A DNA stretch of 20,699 nucleotides from a virus: positions 1 through 20,699 of the IMG/VR virus record IMGVR_UViG_3300025671_000681. One strand, written 5' to 3'. The notes below the pieces were generated by a model that worked only from the letters and a program-made list of their open reading frames with translations, was not told the origin of the DNA and made no database searches. The position numbers were made by a program, and so were the translations under genes. Shown here in pieces: positions 13,799-20,699 of this stretch (position 1 is the first letter of the stretch; each line of letters opens with the position of its first letter).

Positions 13799-15328
13799 AT
13801 GATAACTAAAACAAATAAATTCAAATCAATATTCGAAGGACTCACAATCGCTTATGGTCAATACCAAAAAGGCGATAGAGATGAAAATGGTAAACAAAAA
13901 GGAAAGGCATTCATTGTTCGAAAAAATGTTAGCGATGATTTGTGGCAAAACCATTTACAAGGTGAAGGTCCGGCTTTGGGCATTATCCCCATTAATGAAA
14001 ATAATTTATGCAAGTGGGGCTGTATTGATATTGACGAATATGATTTTGACCACGCTGGCTTCATACAAAGCGTACGTTCAGCTAACTTCCCTTTAGTAGT
14101 TTGCCGTAGTAAATCAGGCGGCGCACACGTATTTTTATTTACAAAAGATTTTATTCCTGCATCAGTCATGCAGGCAACTCTTAAAAAGATGGCAGCAACA
14201 TTAGGTTATGAAGGTTGTGAAATATTTCCTAAACAAACAGAAATACTCGTGGATCGTGGTGACACTGGTAATTTTTTAAATCTTCCATATCACAATGAAA
14301 TGAAAGGATTGCGTTATGCAATTAAAGACGATGGAAATGCAGCAACATTAGAAGAATTCTTTGAATTATATGACAAGTATGTACAAGAAGAATTAAAAGA
14401 AATTAAAGCAGAAAAAATAAAAGTTGTAGAAGCATTTAAAGATGGACCACCTTGTTTAAATAAATTAGCTAAAGATGGTTTTGGAGAAGGTTCGAGAAAT
14501 AATTCATTATTTAATATTGCGGTTTATTTAAAACAAGCAGCACCAGATATTTGGGAAGATGAATTAGTAAAAGCAAATCAAAAATATATGATACCACCAT
14601 TAAGTAATGGTGAAGTACAAATGTTAATTAAATCTGTAAATAGAAAAGGATATGATAAATATAGATGTAAAGATGCTCCAATTAATTCTGTATGTCAATC
14701 AGGTTTATGTAGAATGAAAAGATTTGGAGTAGGTTTTGGAGAAGAAGATATACCACAATTAGGAAATTTAACAAAGTATGCATCTAAACCACCACAATGG
14801 TTTTTAAATGTAGGTGATTCAAGAATAGAATTAAAAACAGAACAATTATATAGTCCAGCATTATTTGCAATAGCATGTTTAGATCAAGCAAATTTAATTG
14901 TACCAATAGTAAAACCAAAAGATTGGAAACAATATTATTTAAAACCATTAATAGATAATGGTTTGCAAGAAGTAGAACCTTTAGAATCATTAGATCCAGT
15001 AAATCAAATAACTTCTTTATTACAAGATTGGACTACCAATAGACAATCAGCAAGAACAATGGAGGATATATTTAATAAACTTCCATATACAGATAAAGAT
15101 TCAGGATTTACATATTTTAGAATGGAAGACTTTTATACTTTCTGTAAGAAAAATAACTGGGAAACAGATAAAACTAGAACAGGTAATTTAATTAAACAAT
15201 TAAGTTGTTTTGTAGGTGAAGTTAGAGAAGAATTAAAAGGTGGTACACCTAGATTAATTAAAATTAAAACTATGAAAAAAATAAAAATATCAACTACAAA
15301 GGAACCATATCAACAGGATAATTTTTAA
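13799..15328 (+). CDS. Archaeo-eukaryotic-type primase (PrimPol-like) with C-terminal extension
   Basis: This 509-residue protein would make primers for DNA replication. The AEP catalytic core spans about residues 10-190. Motif I is CIDIDEYD (75-82) with metal-binding Asp77 and Asp79, motif II is CRSKSGGAHVFLF (102-114) with His110, and motif III is VDRGDTGNFLNLPYH (151-165) with Asp152. A PriCT-like helical region (about 228-285, EGSRNNSLFNIAVYLKQ) and a Cys cluster that could hold zinc follow (Cys290, Cys299, Cys304 and possibly Cys219). The last 190 residues are unrecognised, with a helical region and a basic end. It resembles primases of the TOTE-conflict/PrimPol type seen in phages. No Walker A is present, so it is not a primase-helicase fusion. 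AAGGA precedes the start and the next gene begins in a TAATG overlap. Confidence 0.8.
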   Translation: MITKTNKFKSIFEGLTIAYGQYQKGDRDENGKQKGKAFIVRKNVSDDLWQNHLQGEGPALGIIPINENNLCKWGCIDIDEYDFDHAGFIQSVRSANFPLVVCRSKSGGAHVFLFTKDFIPASVMQATLKKMAATLGYEGCEIFPKQTEILVDRGDTGNFLNLPYHNEMKGLRYAIKDDGNAATLEEFFELYDKYVQEELKEIKAEKIKVVEAFKDGPPCLNKLAKDGFGEGSRNNSLFNIAVYLKQAAPDIWEDELVKANQKYMIPPLSNGEVQMLIKSVNRKGYDKYRCKDAPINSVCQSGLCRMKRFGVGFGEEDIPQLGNLTKYASKPPQWFLNVGDSRIELKTEQLYSPALFAIACLDQANLIVPIVKPKDWKQYYLKPLIDNGLQEVEPLESLDPVNQITSLLQDWTTNRQSARTMEDIFNKLPYTDKDSGFTYFRMEDFYTFCKKNNWETDKTRTGNLIKQLSCFVGEVREELKGGTPRLIKIKTMKKIKISTTKEPYQQDNF

Positions 15329-15546
15329 TGTTTGATAATGATGTTGGAGCTAATTGGCATTTGAGATTTCGTTTAAAGATTGAAGAATTACAAAAGGAAA
15401 ATGATAAACTTAAAACACAGAAAAATATACTAGAAAGAAAATTAAAAAAATATGAAAACAATAATATTAGGACCACCTGGAACAGGGAAGACAACAACAT
15501 TGTTGAACCTAGTGGATCAATTTATACAGCAAGGGATAAGACCTAA
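15328..15546 (+). CDS. Small coiled-coil protein overlapping the helicase gene
   Basis: This 72-residue frame begins in a TAATG overlap with the primase stop. Residues about 10-42 form a charged coiled coil (RLKIEELQKENDKLKTQKN at its core). From residue 42 on, the frame runs for 95 bases in a different frame over the start of the UvrD-like helicase gene, and the residues there (NNNIRTTWNREDNN) look unstructured. The helicase start cannot be moved downstream because its Walker A motif is within the first 15 residues, so both frames are used if this gene is real. The coupling to the primase and the clear coiled coil favour a real gene. Its function is unknown; a bridging role between primase and helicase is speculation. 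Confidence 0.55.
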   Translation: MFDNDVGANWHLRFRLKIEELQKENDKLKTQKNILERKLKKYENNNIRTTWNREDNNIVEPSGSIYTARDKT

Positions 15547-16960
15547 ACAAATAGGTTATTTCTCTTTTACAAAAAAAGCTGCAACAGAAGCAGCAACTAG
15601 AGCTGCTGATAAATTTTCATTAGATTTAGATAATGATTTAGAAAACTTTAGAACTTTGCATTCTTATGCATTTAAAATGTTAGGAATGACAAAAGAAAAA
15701 ATGATGTCAGTAGATAATTATAAAGAGTTTGGACAAAAATGTAATATTCCAATTAAGACTGCAAGATATTCTTCTGATGATGGTACATTTAATTCTGATA
15801 ATGAATATTTAACTATTATTAATACAGCTAGAGTAAAGAGAATGGATCTATTAGATTATTATGATTCAAGAAGAAATATATTAGATATAGAAAGAGATAC
15901 TTTATATTTAATATCAGAAGAACTTAAAAGATATAAAGAAGAAAAGAAATTAAAAGATTTTACAGATTTAATAGAAGACTTTATTGATCAAGATTTAAAA
16001 TCACATTTTGAAGTATTGTTTATTGATGAAGCTCAAGATTTATCTTTATTACAATGGGAAATGGTTAGAAAGATTTGGAACAATGCAAAGAAAACTTACA
16101 TAGCTGGTGATGATGATCAAGCTATATTTAAATGGGCCGGTGCAGATGTAGATCATTTTATATCATTAAAAGAAGAAGTAGATGATATTAAAACATTAGA
16201 TCAATCTTATAGAATACCAGGTGGACCAATACATGATTTATCTAAAAAAATAATAAGTAAAGTACAAAATAGATTTGATAAAGAATATAGACCTAGGGTT
16301 GAGGAGGGTATTTTGAAAAGATATTCTGATGTTACTCAGGTAGATATGTCTGAGGGAAATTGGTTAGTACTTTCCTCCGCTAACCATTTCCTGGAAGACG
16401 TAAAAGAATTGTGTGAATTAAGAGGATGGTATTATCAATACAAAGGACATAATTCTGTTAAATTAAAATTATTATTAGCATTACAAAATTGGGAACAATG
16501 GAGAAATGGTGGTTTATTAACTCATATAGAAATAAAAAATATTTATGAATATTTAGGAACCAATGTAGCAAGTGGTTTTAGAACAGGAAAATTATTTCAT
16601 TCCGAAGAAAAATATACATTAAAGGAATGTCAGGAAAAATACGGTCTTCTTACAGATAAAGTTTGGTATGAATCTTTTGAGGGTTTAGATACATTAACTG
16701 AAAATTACATTAGAAATATGAGAGCTAATGGTGAGAAGATAAACACAAACCCTAGAATAACAATGTCAACAATACATGGAGCGAAAGGAGGAGAAGCAGA
16801 TAAAGTATTGATATTACAAGATTTAACTAATGCAGCTATAGAAACATTTCAGCATGATCCTGATGAATTACATCGATTGTTTTATACTGGAACAACTAGA
16901 GCTAAAAAAGAGTTACATATTGTAGATCCAAAAAACTTTGATCGTGCTTATTTAATATGA
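15452..16960 (+). CDS. UvrD/Rep-like superfamily 1A DNA helicase
   Basis: This 502-residue protein would unwind DNA 3' to 5' using ATP. Motifs in order are Walker A GPPGTGKTT (7-15), motif Ia YFSFTKKAATEA (36-47), RTLHSYAF near 67, Walker B FIDEAQDLS (about 189-197), motif III GDDDQAIFKWAGAD (about 219-232), motif IV DQSYRIP (about 249-255), motif V TIHGAKGGEADKV (about 438-451) and motif VI LFYTGTTRAKKELHIV (about 474-490). The set is complete, so it should be active. It is shorter than UvrD (about 720 aa), with reduced 1B/2B inserts, as is usual for phage versions. The Walker A motif right after the ATG fixes the start. Position between primase and polymerase suggests the replication-fork or recombination helicase. 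It overlaps the next gene by 4 bases (ATGA). Confidence 0.92.
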   Translation: MKTIILGPPGTGKTTTLLNLVDQFIQQGIRPKQIGYFSFTKKAATEAATRAADKFSLDLDNDLENFRTLHSYAFKMLGMTKEKMMSVDNYKEFGQKCNIPIKTARYSSDDGTFNSDNEYLTIINTARVKRMDLLDYYDSRRNILDIERDTLYLISEELKRYKEEKKLKDFTDLIEDFIDQDLKSHFEVLFIDEAQDLSLLQWEMVRKIWNNAKKTYIAGDDDQAIFKWAGADVDHFISLKEEVDDIKTLDQSYRIPGGPIHDLSKKIISKVQNRFDKEYRPRVEEGILKRYSDVTQVDMSEGNWLVLSSANHFLEDVKELCELRGWYYQYKGHNSVKLKLLLALQNWEQWRNGGLLTHIEIKNIYEYLGTNVASGFRTGKLFHSEEKYTLKECQEKYGLLTDKVWYESFEGLDTLTENYIRNMRANGEKINTNPRITMSTIHGAKGGEADKVLILQDLTNAAIETFQHDPDELHRLFYTGTTRAKKELHIVDPKNFDRAYLI

Positions 16961-17196
16961 CAAACAAAGATATATTTAAAGGAGTGAATTATGATTCCTT
17001 AGAAAAGCAGGTAGGCGGGAAACACTACCGGTCGATGAAAATTCAACCTGCACATTTTATAAATGAAAACAAGTTGCTTTTTGCAGAAGGCAACGCTATA
17101 AAGTATATTTGTAGACATTCAAATAAAGGAGGAGAAGAGGATATAAAGAAAGCTATACATTATTTAGAAATGATCCTGGAAAGGGATTATTCATGA
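16957..17196 (+). CDS. DUF3310 (SaV-like) small phage protein
   Basis: This 79-residue protein matches the DUF3310 pattern: EKQVGGKHYRSMKIQPAHFI (16-35) followed by GNAIKYICRHSNKGGEEDIKKA (45-66) and a Leu-rich helix (HYLEMIL). The family is widespread in phages and is annotated as SaV-like. Some database entries call it a nucleotide kinase, but the chain has no Walker A and I would not assign that activity. Genes of this family usually sit among replication and nucleotide metabolism genes, as here between helicase and polymerase. It overlaps the helicase stop and the following 17-codon frame in ATGA junctions, so all are coupled. Confidence 0.85.
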   Translation: MTNKDIFKGVNYDSLEKQVGGKHYRSMKIQPAHFINENKLLFAEGNAIKYICRHSNKGGEEDIKKAIHYLEMILERDYS

Positions 17197-17246
17197 ACTT
17201 TATGATGTTAATAACTATAGTTGTTTTAATCCAATATTTATCATGA
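17193..17246 (+). CDS. Seventeen-residue hydrophobic mini-protein
   Basis: A frame of 17 codons (MNFMMLITIVVLIQYLS) begins in an ATGA overlap with the DUF3310 stop and ends in an ATGA overlap with the next start. Residues 4-16 are almost entirely hydrophobic, enough for a short membrane-embedded helix. The two perfect ATGA junctions and the fact that it exactly fills the 46-base gap argue that it is translated. Without it the neighbouring gene would have no upstream coupling. Function is unknown; it could modulate the membrane protein encoded next. Confidence 0.5.
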   Translation: MNFMMLITIVVLIQYLS

Positions 17247-17434
17247 AAGAAACTATTATAAAATTTAGTGAAAAGATTGCTTCTATGCATGAAAGATTTT
17301 TTACTTATTTAGCTAAAAAATCTAAGACAAGCTTTTTATTTACCCTAATTTTAATATTTATGGCTCTGTATGAAATAGTAGAACATTTCATTATACCTGC
17401 TTTATTAATTTGGTGGGGTATTAAAAATGCCTAG
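17243..17434 (+). CDS. Small membrane protein of unknown function
   Basis: The 63-residue product has a soluble, basic N-terminus (1-29) and a long hydrophobic region (about 30-60, FLFTLILIFMALYE then HFIIPALLIWWGI). The region may form two short spans, split by Glu-rich residues 44-48, or one long hairpin. It starts in an ATGA overlap with the mini-protein and overlaps the polymerase start by 8 bases. Small membrane proteins among phage replication genes may anchor replication at the membrane or exclude superinfection, but nothing in the sequence decides this. Confidence 0.6.
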   Translation: MKETIIKFSEKIASMHERFFTYLAKKSKTSFLFTLILIFMALYEIVEHFIIPALLIWWGIKNA

Positions 17435-19292
17435 AACAATACAACCACCTTTATTTGCACCTGAAACAGAATGGGTGATGCCTGATGAATTAAAAGATTT
17501 AACAGGATACAAAGAAATTGCAATTGACTTAGAGACCTGTGATCCAGAGTTAACTACTTTAGGATCGGGGAACGTGGTTGGAAGAGGACACATTGCAGGA
17601 ATTGCTGTAGCTGTAGAAGGTTGGTCCGGCTATTATCCAATAGGTCATGAACACGGTGGCAACATGGATAAGAGATTAGTTTTATCTTGGTTGCAAGATT
17701 TACTAAAAAAAGAAGATGTAACTTTTATATTTCATAACGCAATGTATGATGTGTGTTGGTTAAGATCATCAGGTCTTATTATTAAAGGTAAGATTGTTGA
17801 TACCATGATTGCAGCATCATTAATAAATGAAAATAGATTATCTTACAGATTAGATTCACTTGCAAAAGAATATGTTGGTTTAGGTAAAGATGAAAAAGTT
17901 TTACAAGCAGCAGCTAAAGAATATGGTTTGGATGCTAAAAAAGATATGTGGAGATTACCTTCTTTGTATGTTGGTCAATATGCAGAGAAAGATGCAGAAG
18001 CAACTTTAAAACTTTGGCAAAGATTACAAGCAGAGATTTATGCACAAGAATTAACTTCTATATTTGATTTAGAAACAAGATTGTTTCCATGTCTAGTTGA
18101 TATGAGATTTAAAGGTGTCCCTGTGGACCTCGAAAAAGCTAATAAAATCAAGGCTAATTTGATGTCTCAAGAAAAAATTATACTTCAAAAAATAAAAAAA
18201 TTAACTGGTATTGATGTAGAGATATGGGCAGCGGCTTCTATTGCAAAAGTATTTGATAAATTAAAATTGCCTTATGACAAAACAGAAAAAACTGGTGCAC
18301 CTAGTTTTACAAAAAACTTTTTAGCAAATCATCCAAATGAAATTGCACAAGATATTGCAAACGTAAGAGAGATTAATAAAGCACACACAACTTTTATTGA
18401 TACAATTACTAAGCATGCAGTTAAAGGAAGAATACACGCAGATATAAATCAAATACGATCTGATGATGGTGGTACAGTTACAGGAAGATTTAGTATGTCT
18501 AATCCTAACTTACAACAAATTCCGGCAAGACATAAAGAATTAGGACCAATGATTAGATCTATTTTTATTCCTGAACAAGATTGTAAATGGGGTACATTTG
18601 ATTATTCACAACAAGAACCAAGAATTTTAGTACACTATGCTAAGTTACAAAATTTAACTGGAGTAGATGAAATTGTAGATGCATATAAAAAAGGTGATGC
18701 AGACTTTCACCAGGTTGTTGCAGACATGGCAGGTATTGAACGTAAACAGGCCAAAACAATTAATTTAGGTTTAATGTATGGTATGGGTAAAAATAAATTA
18801 ATGGCTGAACTAGGTTTAATGAAAGATTCAGCTGAAAAATTAATTAGACAGTATCATTTAAGAGCGCCATTTGTAAAACAACTCATGGATGATGTATCGC
18901 GGAAAGCGAATGATGCAGGAAAAATTAGAACTTTACTAGGTAGAGCATGTCATTTTGAGTTATGGCAACCTATGCAATTTGGTATTAATAAACCATTACC
19001 ATTAGAACTTGCTAGAAAAGAATATGGAGAGCCTTTAAAACGTGCATTTACGTACAAAGCTTTAAATAGACTTATTCAAGGATCTGCGGCTGATATGACA
19101 AAAAAATCTATGGTATCTTTGTATGAAAATGGTATAATCCCGCACATTCAAATTCATGATGAAGTCGATATTTCAATTGAATCTGATAAAAAGGCGGAAG
19201 AGGTTATACAAATAATGGAATCTGCTATTCAATTAGAGGTTCCTAATAAAGTAGATTATGAACACGGTAATAATTGGGGGGAGATTAAATAG
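17427..19292 (+). CDS. polA: Family A DNA polymerase with 3'-5' exonuclease
   Basis: This 621-residue replicative polymerase has a proofreading domain (about 25-205) with DxE (Asp34, Glu36; Exo I), FHNAMYDVCW (Exo II, Asp108) and YAEKDA (Exo III, Asp189). The polymerase domain has TGRFSMSNPNLQQIP (352-366), motif A DYSQQEPR (392-399, catalytic Asp392), motif B RKQAKTINLGLMYGMG (439-454) and motif C QIHDEVDIS (575-583, His577, Asp578, Glu579). All metal-binding and exonuclease residues are present, and there is no 5'-3' exonuclease domain, as is usual for phages. In motif B, Leu447 lies at the E. coli Phe762 position. In marine phage surveys Phe/Tyr here is tied to fast virulent phages and Leu to slower or temperate ones. 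It overlaps the membrane protein gene by 8 bases. Confidence 0.95.
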   Translation: MPRTIQPPLFAPETEWVMPDELKDLTGYKEIAIDLETCDPELTTLGSGNVVGRGHIAGIAVAVEGWSGYYPIGHEHGGNMDKRLVLSWLQDLLKKEDVTFIFHNAMYDVCWLRSSGLIIKGKIVDTMIAASLINENRLSYRLDSLAKEYVGLGKDEKVLQAAAKEYGLDAKKDMWRLPSLYVGQYAEKDAEATLKLWQRLQAEIYAQELTSIFDLETRLFPCLVDMRFKGVPVDLEKANKIKANLMSQEKIILQKIKKLTGIDVEIWAAASIAKVFDKLKLPYDKTEKTGAPSFTKNFLANHPNEIAQDIANVREINKAHTTFIDTITKHAVKGRIHADINQIRSDDGGTVTGRFSMSNPNLQQIPARHKELGPMIRSIFIPEQDCKWGTFDYSQQEPRILVHYAKLQNLTGVDEIVDAYKKGDADFHQVVADMAGIERKQAKTINLGLMYGMGKNKLMAELGLMKDSAEKLIRQYHLRAPFVKQLMDDVSRKANDAGKIRTLLGRACHFELWQPMQFGINKPLPLELARKEYGEPLKRAFTYKALNRLIQGSAADMTKKSMVSLYENGIIPHIQIHDEVDISIESDKKAEEVIQIMESAIQLEVPNKVDYEHGNNWGEIK

Positions 19293-19300
19293 GAGTATGA

Positions 19301-19948
19301 ATGGCTTATTTAAATGCAAACATTCCACCAATTTACTGCAAAGTAAGGAAGGAGTATTTATATGATCTTAAAGAACATCAGGGAGAGTCTAGTGACTGCG
19401 TTATCTTTGGTCTTAGCTCTATATCAGGAAGGGCGCTCTTATTTCACATTATGTTACCGAATGGTGCATGTTATTGGCGTTTGCCTATCTCAGCGTTTTT
19501 CCAAAAATCATACGATAGAGCCTCTGTGCCGGATATGCAGGCGAACGAGCTACAGTTGTGGAACTGTTTTAGTTATTGGCCTAGTATTCATTGCTTTGAT
19601 TGGCTGGCTAGTGTAGACGGCAAATATCTAGGAAAAGATAAAAAATTTTATCACGGGCAATATCTTTTTACTATTGACTGGGCACACCCAGAGACTAATA
19701 TACTAAATGTCGAACATTCTGAAATACCTCAAGAGCACAAGTGTGCACATGTACTGGCTCTTGCTAACGGCAACTTTGCAGCTCAGCCTAATAATCGCAT
19801 TTTGTGGCATGTTAATTCATACACTACTGATAACAGCTGGCCTGACTATAAAGTACAAAACACTGTCTGGGATGTTGAAGGTTCGGACTGGGTTACAGAA
19901 GATACTGACAAAATGTTCTATGGAATAGAAACAAAGGAGGATAAATGA
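19301..19948 (+). CDS. Protein of unknown function downstream of the polymerase
   Basis: The 215-residue product is rich in aromatic residues (many Trp, Tyr and Phe) and His, with a beta-like pattern: DCVIFGLSSISGRALLFHIML (32-52), CYWRLPISAFF (57-67), and a WPSIHCFDWL segment near residue 93. A later VLALANGNFAAQPNNRILWHV region follows. There is no membrane span and no enzyme motif I can name. Codons are visibly less AT-biased than in the virion genes. AGGAG at 19291-19295 overlaps the polymerase stop, and the stop overlaps the next start in an ATGA junction. Proteins of this appearance are, as I recall, common hypothetical genes beside polymerase or replication genes of marine phages. Function unknown. 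Confidence 0.6.
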   Translation: MAYLNANIPPIYCKVRKEYLYDLKEHQGESSDCVIFGLSSISGRALLFHIMLPNGACYWRLPISAFFQKSYDRASVPDMQANELQLWNCFSYWPSIHCFDWLASVDGKYLGKDKKFYHGQYLFTIDWAHPETNILNVEHSEIPQEHKCAHVLALANGNFAAQPNNRILWHVNSYTTDNSWPDYKVQNTVWDVEGSDWVTEDTDKMFYGIETKEDK

Positions 19949-20100
19949 ACTTTAAATGGGATTTAAAAAAGCAGTTAGATGAAAAAAGAAAAGCTGAATC
20001 TGCTGCAGCTCAACTTCGTAAAAGAAGTAAAGAGTCTATTGCTAGACCAAAAGCGACCAAAAACATTACATCAAATGATCCAAGACTACAAGGTATATAA
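19945..20100 (+). CDS. Small basic helical protein
   Basis: A frame of 51 codons starts in an ATGA overlap with the preceding gene, with AAAGGAGG (19934-19941) four bases ahead. It ends in a TAATG overlap with the next gene. The protein is strongly basic and mostly helical (KWDLKKQLDEKRKAE, then AAAQLRKRSKES), followed by a Thr/Asn-rich end (NDPRLQGI). No domain is recognisable. The perfect junctions and very strong ribosome site make it a convincing real gene. The charge suggests nucleic acid or nucleoprotein binding. Confidence 0.65.
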   Translation: MNFKWDLKKQLDEKRKAESAAAQLRKRSKESIARPKATKNITSNDPRLQGI

Positions 20101-20282
20101 TGGCTAAAAAATATTGTGATTACTGCGGACATAGATGTCATTGTGAAGGACAGGGGTTTTATGTTGATATGGATCAATGTGATTCATGCGATTGTTCTAA
20201 TTGTATGTGTGAACCTTTGGTCCTAGATAAAGTTAAAAAGAAATCTTGGTGGCAAAAATACGTAGATTGGTTGTTTAATTAA
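20100..20282 (+). CDS. Cysteine-rich putative metal-binding small protein
   Basis: This 60-residue protein has nine Cys (6, 9, 13, 15, 27, 30, 32, 35, 37) and two His (11, 14) in its first 37 residues. They are arranged as CxxC-x-HxC-HC and then CxxC-x-CxxC-x-C, which could hold two zinc ions or a small metal cluster. The last 20 residues are basic and Trp-rich (KKKSWWQKYVDWLF), suited to binding a membrane surface or nucleic acid. It is coupled to the previous gene by TAATG and followed at once by another small gene. No known zinc-finger family fits the spacing well. Function unknown. Confidence 0.6.
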   Translation: MAKKYCDYCGHRCHCEGQGFYVDMDQCDSCDCSNCMCEPLVLDKVKKKSWWQKYVDWLFN

Positions 20283-20283
20283 T

Positions 20284-20424
20284 ATGTTTGATAAATATTT
20301 TATAATTTTTTTAGAATCTATTGATAATTTTTTTGATAGAATAAAGAATTGGTTCACTGCGCCAAGATGTCAGTGCAAATTAAAAAAGAAAAAAACTAAA
20401 ACATTTTTAGATGAGGGTATTTAA
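20284..20424 (+). CDS. Very small basic protein
   Basis: A 46-codon frame begins one base after the previous stop and ends in a TAATG overlap with the next gene. The first 24 residues form an amphipathic, aromatic helix (MFDKYFIIFLESIDNFFDRI). A short CQC turn and a poly-Lys stretch (CKLKKKKTKT) follow. The basic patch suggests binding to membrane lipids or nucleic acid. There is no recognisable domain; acceptance rests on the end-to-end fit with both neighbours. Confidence 0.5.
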   Translation: MFDKYFIIFLESIDNFFDRIKNWFTAPRCQCKLKKKKTKTFLDEGI

Positions 20425-20561
20425 TGGCAAAAGAATGTAAAAAATGTAATAAAGAATTTGAACCAAAAGATGAATTGGATTTATTCTGTAGTCAAGATTG
20501 TAAAGAAGAGGCATTAGCAGAACTAGATTCAGGTTCTGATGAGTGTCTATCATGTCAATAA
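20424..20561 (+). CDS. Small zinc-finger-like protein
   Basis: A 45-codon frame with CKKC (Cys5, Cys8) and CSQDC (Cys22, Cys26) forms a compact four-Cys zinc knuckle pattern. The arrangement is Cx2C, then 13 residues, then Cx3C, as in short treble-clef or YacG-like fingers. A second pair, CLSC (Cys41, Cys44), sits at the C-terminus. It starts in a TAATG overlap and overlaps the next start by 10 bases. The role is unknown, but small zinc proteins in phages often bind nucleic acid or host proteins. Confidence 0.6.
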   Translation: MAKECKKCNKEFEPKDELDLFCSQDCKEEALAELDSGSDECLSCQ

Positions 20562-20699
20562 AAAGATTATCAGACAATACTGAAATTGGATTACCATTAC
20601 GTAATCTAATTATGATTATTGGGGCCATTGTTGCAGGCGCATGGTTTGCCTTTGGTGTGATTGAGAGGCTCAACCAATTGGAAACTAGAAATAAACTAT
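20552..20699 (+). CDS. Membrane protein, N-terminal part, cut by the window end
   Basis: An open frame starts at ATG 20552, overlapping the end of the previous gene by 10 bases, and runs off the right edge after 49 codons. The N-terminal part (MSIKRLSDNTEIGLPLRN) is polar. A hydrophobic span (about 19-39, LIMIIGAIVAGAWFAFGVIE) and then a charged coiled-coil-like start (RLNQLETRNKL) follow. I recall similar short N-terminally anchored proteins (SDNTEIGLPLRN pattern) in marine podoviruses and cyanophages, where function is unknown. The layout, anchor then coiled coil, would suit a spanin-like or scaffold protein, but the rest of the gene is not visible. Confidence 0.6.
   Translation, partial: MSIKRLSDNTEIGLPLRNLIMIIGAIVAGAWFAFGVIERLNQLETRNKL

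Noticed and set aside
13854-14169. Alternative frames on both strands over the primase N-terminus
   Set aside because: The primase frame carries the catalytic motifs there. The others have no motif or start signal.
19362-19928. Two shorter plus-strand frames inside the 215-aa gene
   Set aside because: They are out of frame with a well-coupled longer gene and have no Shine-Dalgarno that fits.
1-20699. CRISPR arrays, tRNA genes, insertion sequences and attachment sites
   Set aside because: No regularly spaced repeats, cloverleaf, transposase or terminal inverted repeats were seen, and the non-coding gaps are too short for most of them.

Overview
The window is AT-rich, densely packed phage DNA. 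Most junctions are ATGA or TAATG overlaps or gaps of a few bases, and no stretch over 300 bases lacks a gene. Gene content and protein style (Gly/Ala/Gln-rich virion proteins with GGR and AEGG motifs, family A DNA polymerase, DUF3310, SpeD, Hsp20, M15 peptidase) suggest a marine, probably short-tailed, tailed phage of the pelagiphage or cyanophage-relative kind. A low-GC alphaproteobacterial host such as SAR11 is my inference. No integrase, repressor, phage RNA polymerase or tRNA gene is visible. The terminase, portal and capsid genes must lie outside the window.

Bases 1-9502 are the late part on the + strand. They hold the end of one structural gene, two small virion-type proteins, an HlyC-like lysine acyltransferase homologue, and four consecutive putative virion proteins of 503, 249, 390 and 1284 aa. 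The last is the size of a T7 gp16-type ejection protein. Next come a holin-like membrane protein, an M15 peptidase endolysin and a SpeD-type pyruvoyl decarboxylase.

Bases 9503-10082 are an independent hsp20 unit. It has a consensus-like sigma70 promoter, a leader that folds into two hairpins, the Hsp20 gene and a UUCG-loop terminator. The second leader hairpin closely resembles a ROSE RNA thermometer: a UUGCU motif with one bulged G pairs over the Shine-Dalgarno sequence.

Bases 10057-11696 are the only minus-strand cassette, an SNF2-type helicase plus a small gene. It ends in the shared terminator and starts at a face-to-face promoter pair near 11716-11751.

From 11772 to the right end lies the + strand replication part. 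Three unknown or accessory proteins are followed by an SSB-like protein, a strong GC-rich terminator, an archaeo-eukaryotic-type primase, a UvrD-like helicase, a DUF3310 protein, tiny membrane proteins and a family A polymerase with 3'-5' exonuclease. The polymerase has Leu at the position equivalent to E. coli Phe762. After it come a conserved-looking unknown protein and a train of very small genes: a basic protein, two Cys-rich putative metal binders, a short basic protein and a membrane protein cut by the window end. Primase, polymerase, SSB-like protein and the SF1 and SF2 helicases would together form the phage replication and recombination machinery.
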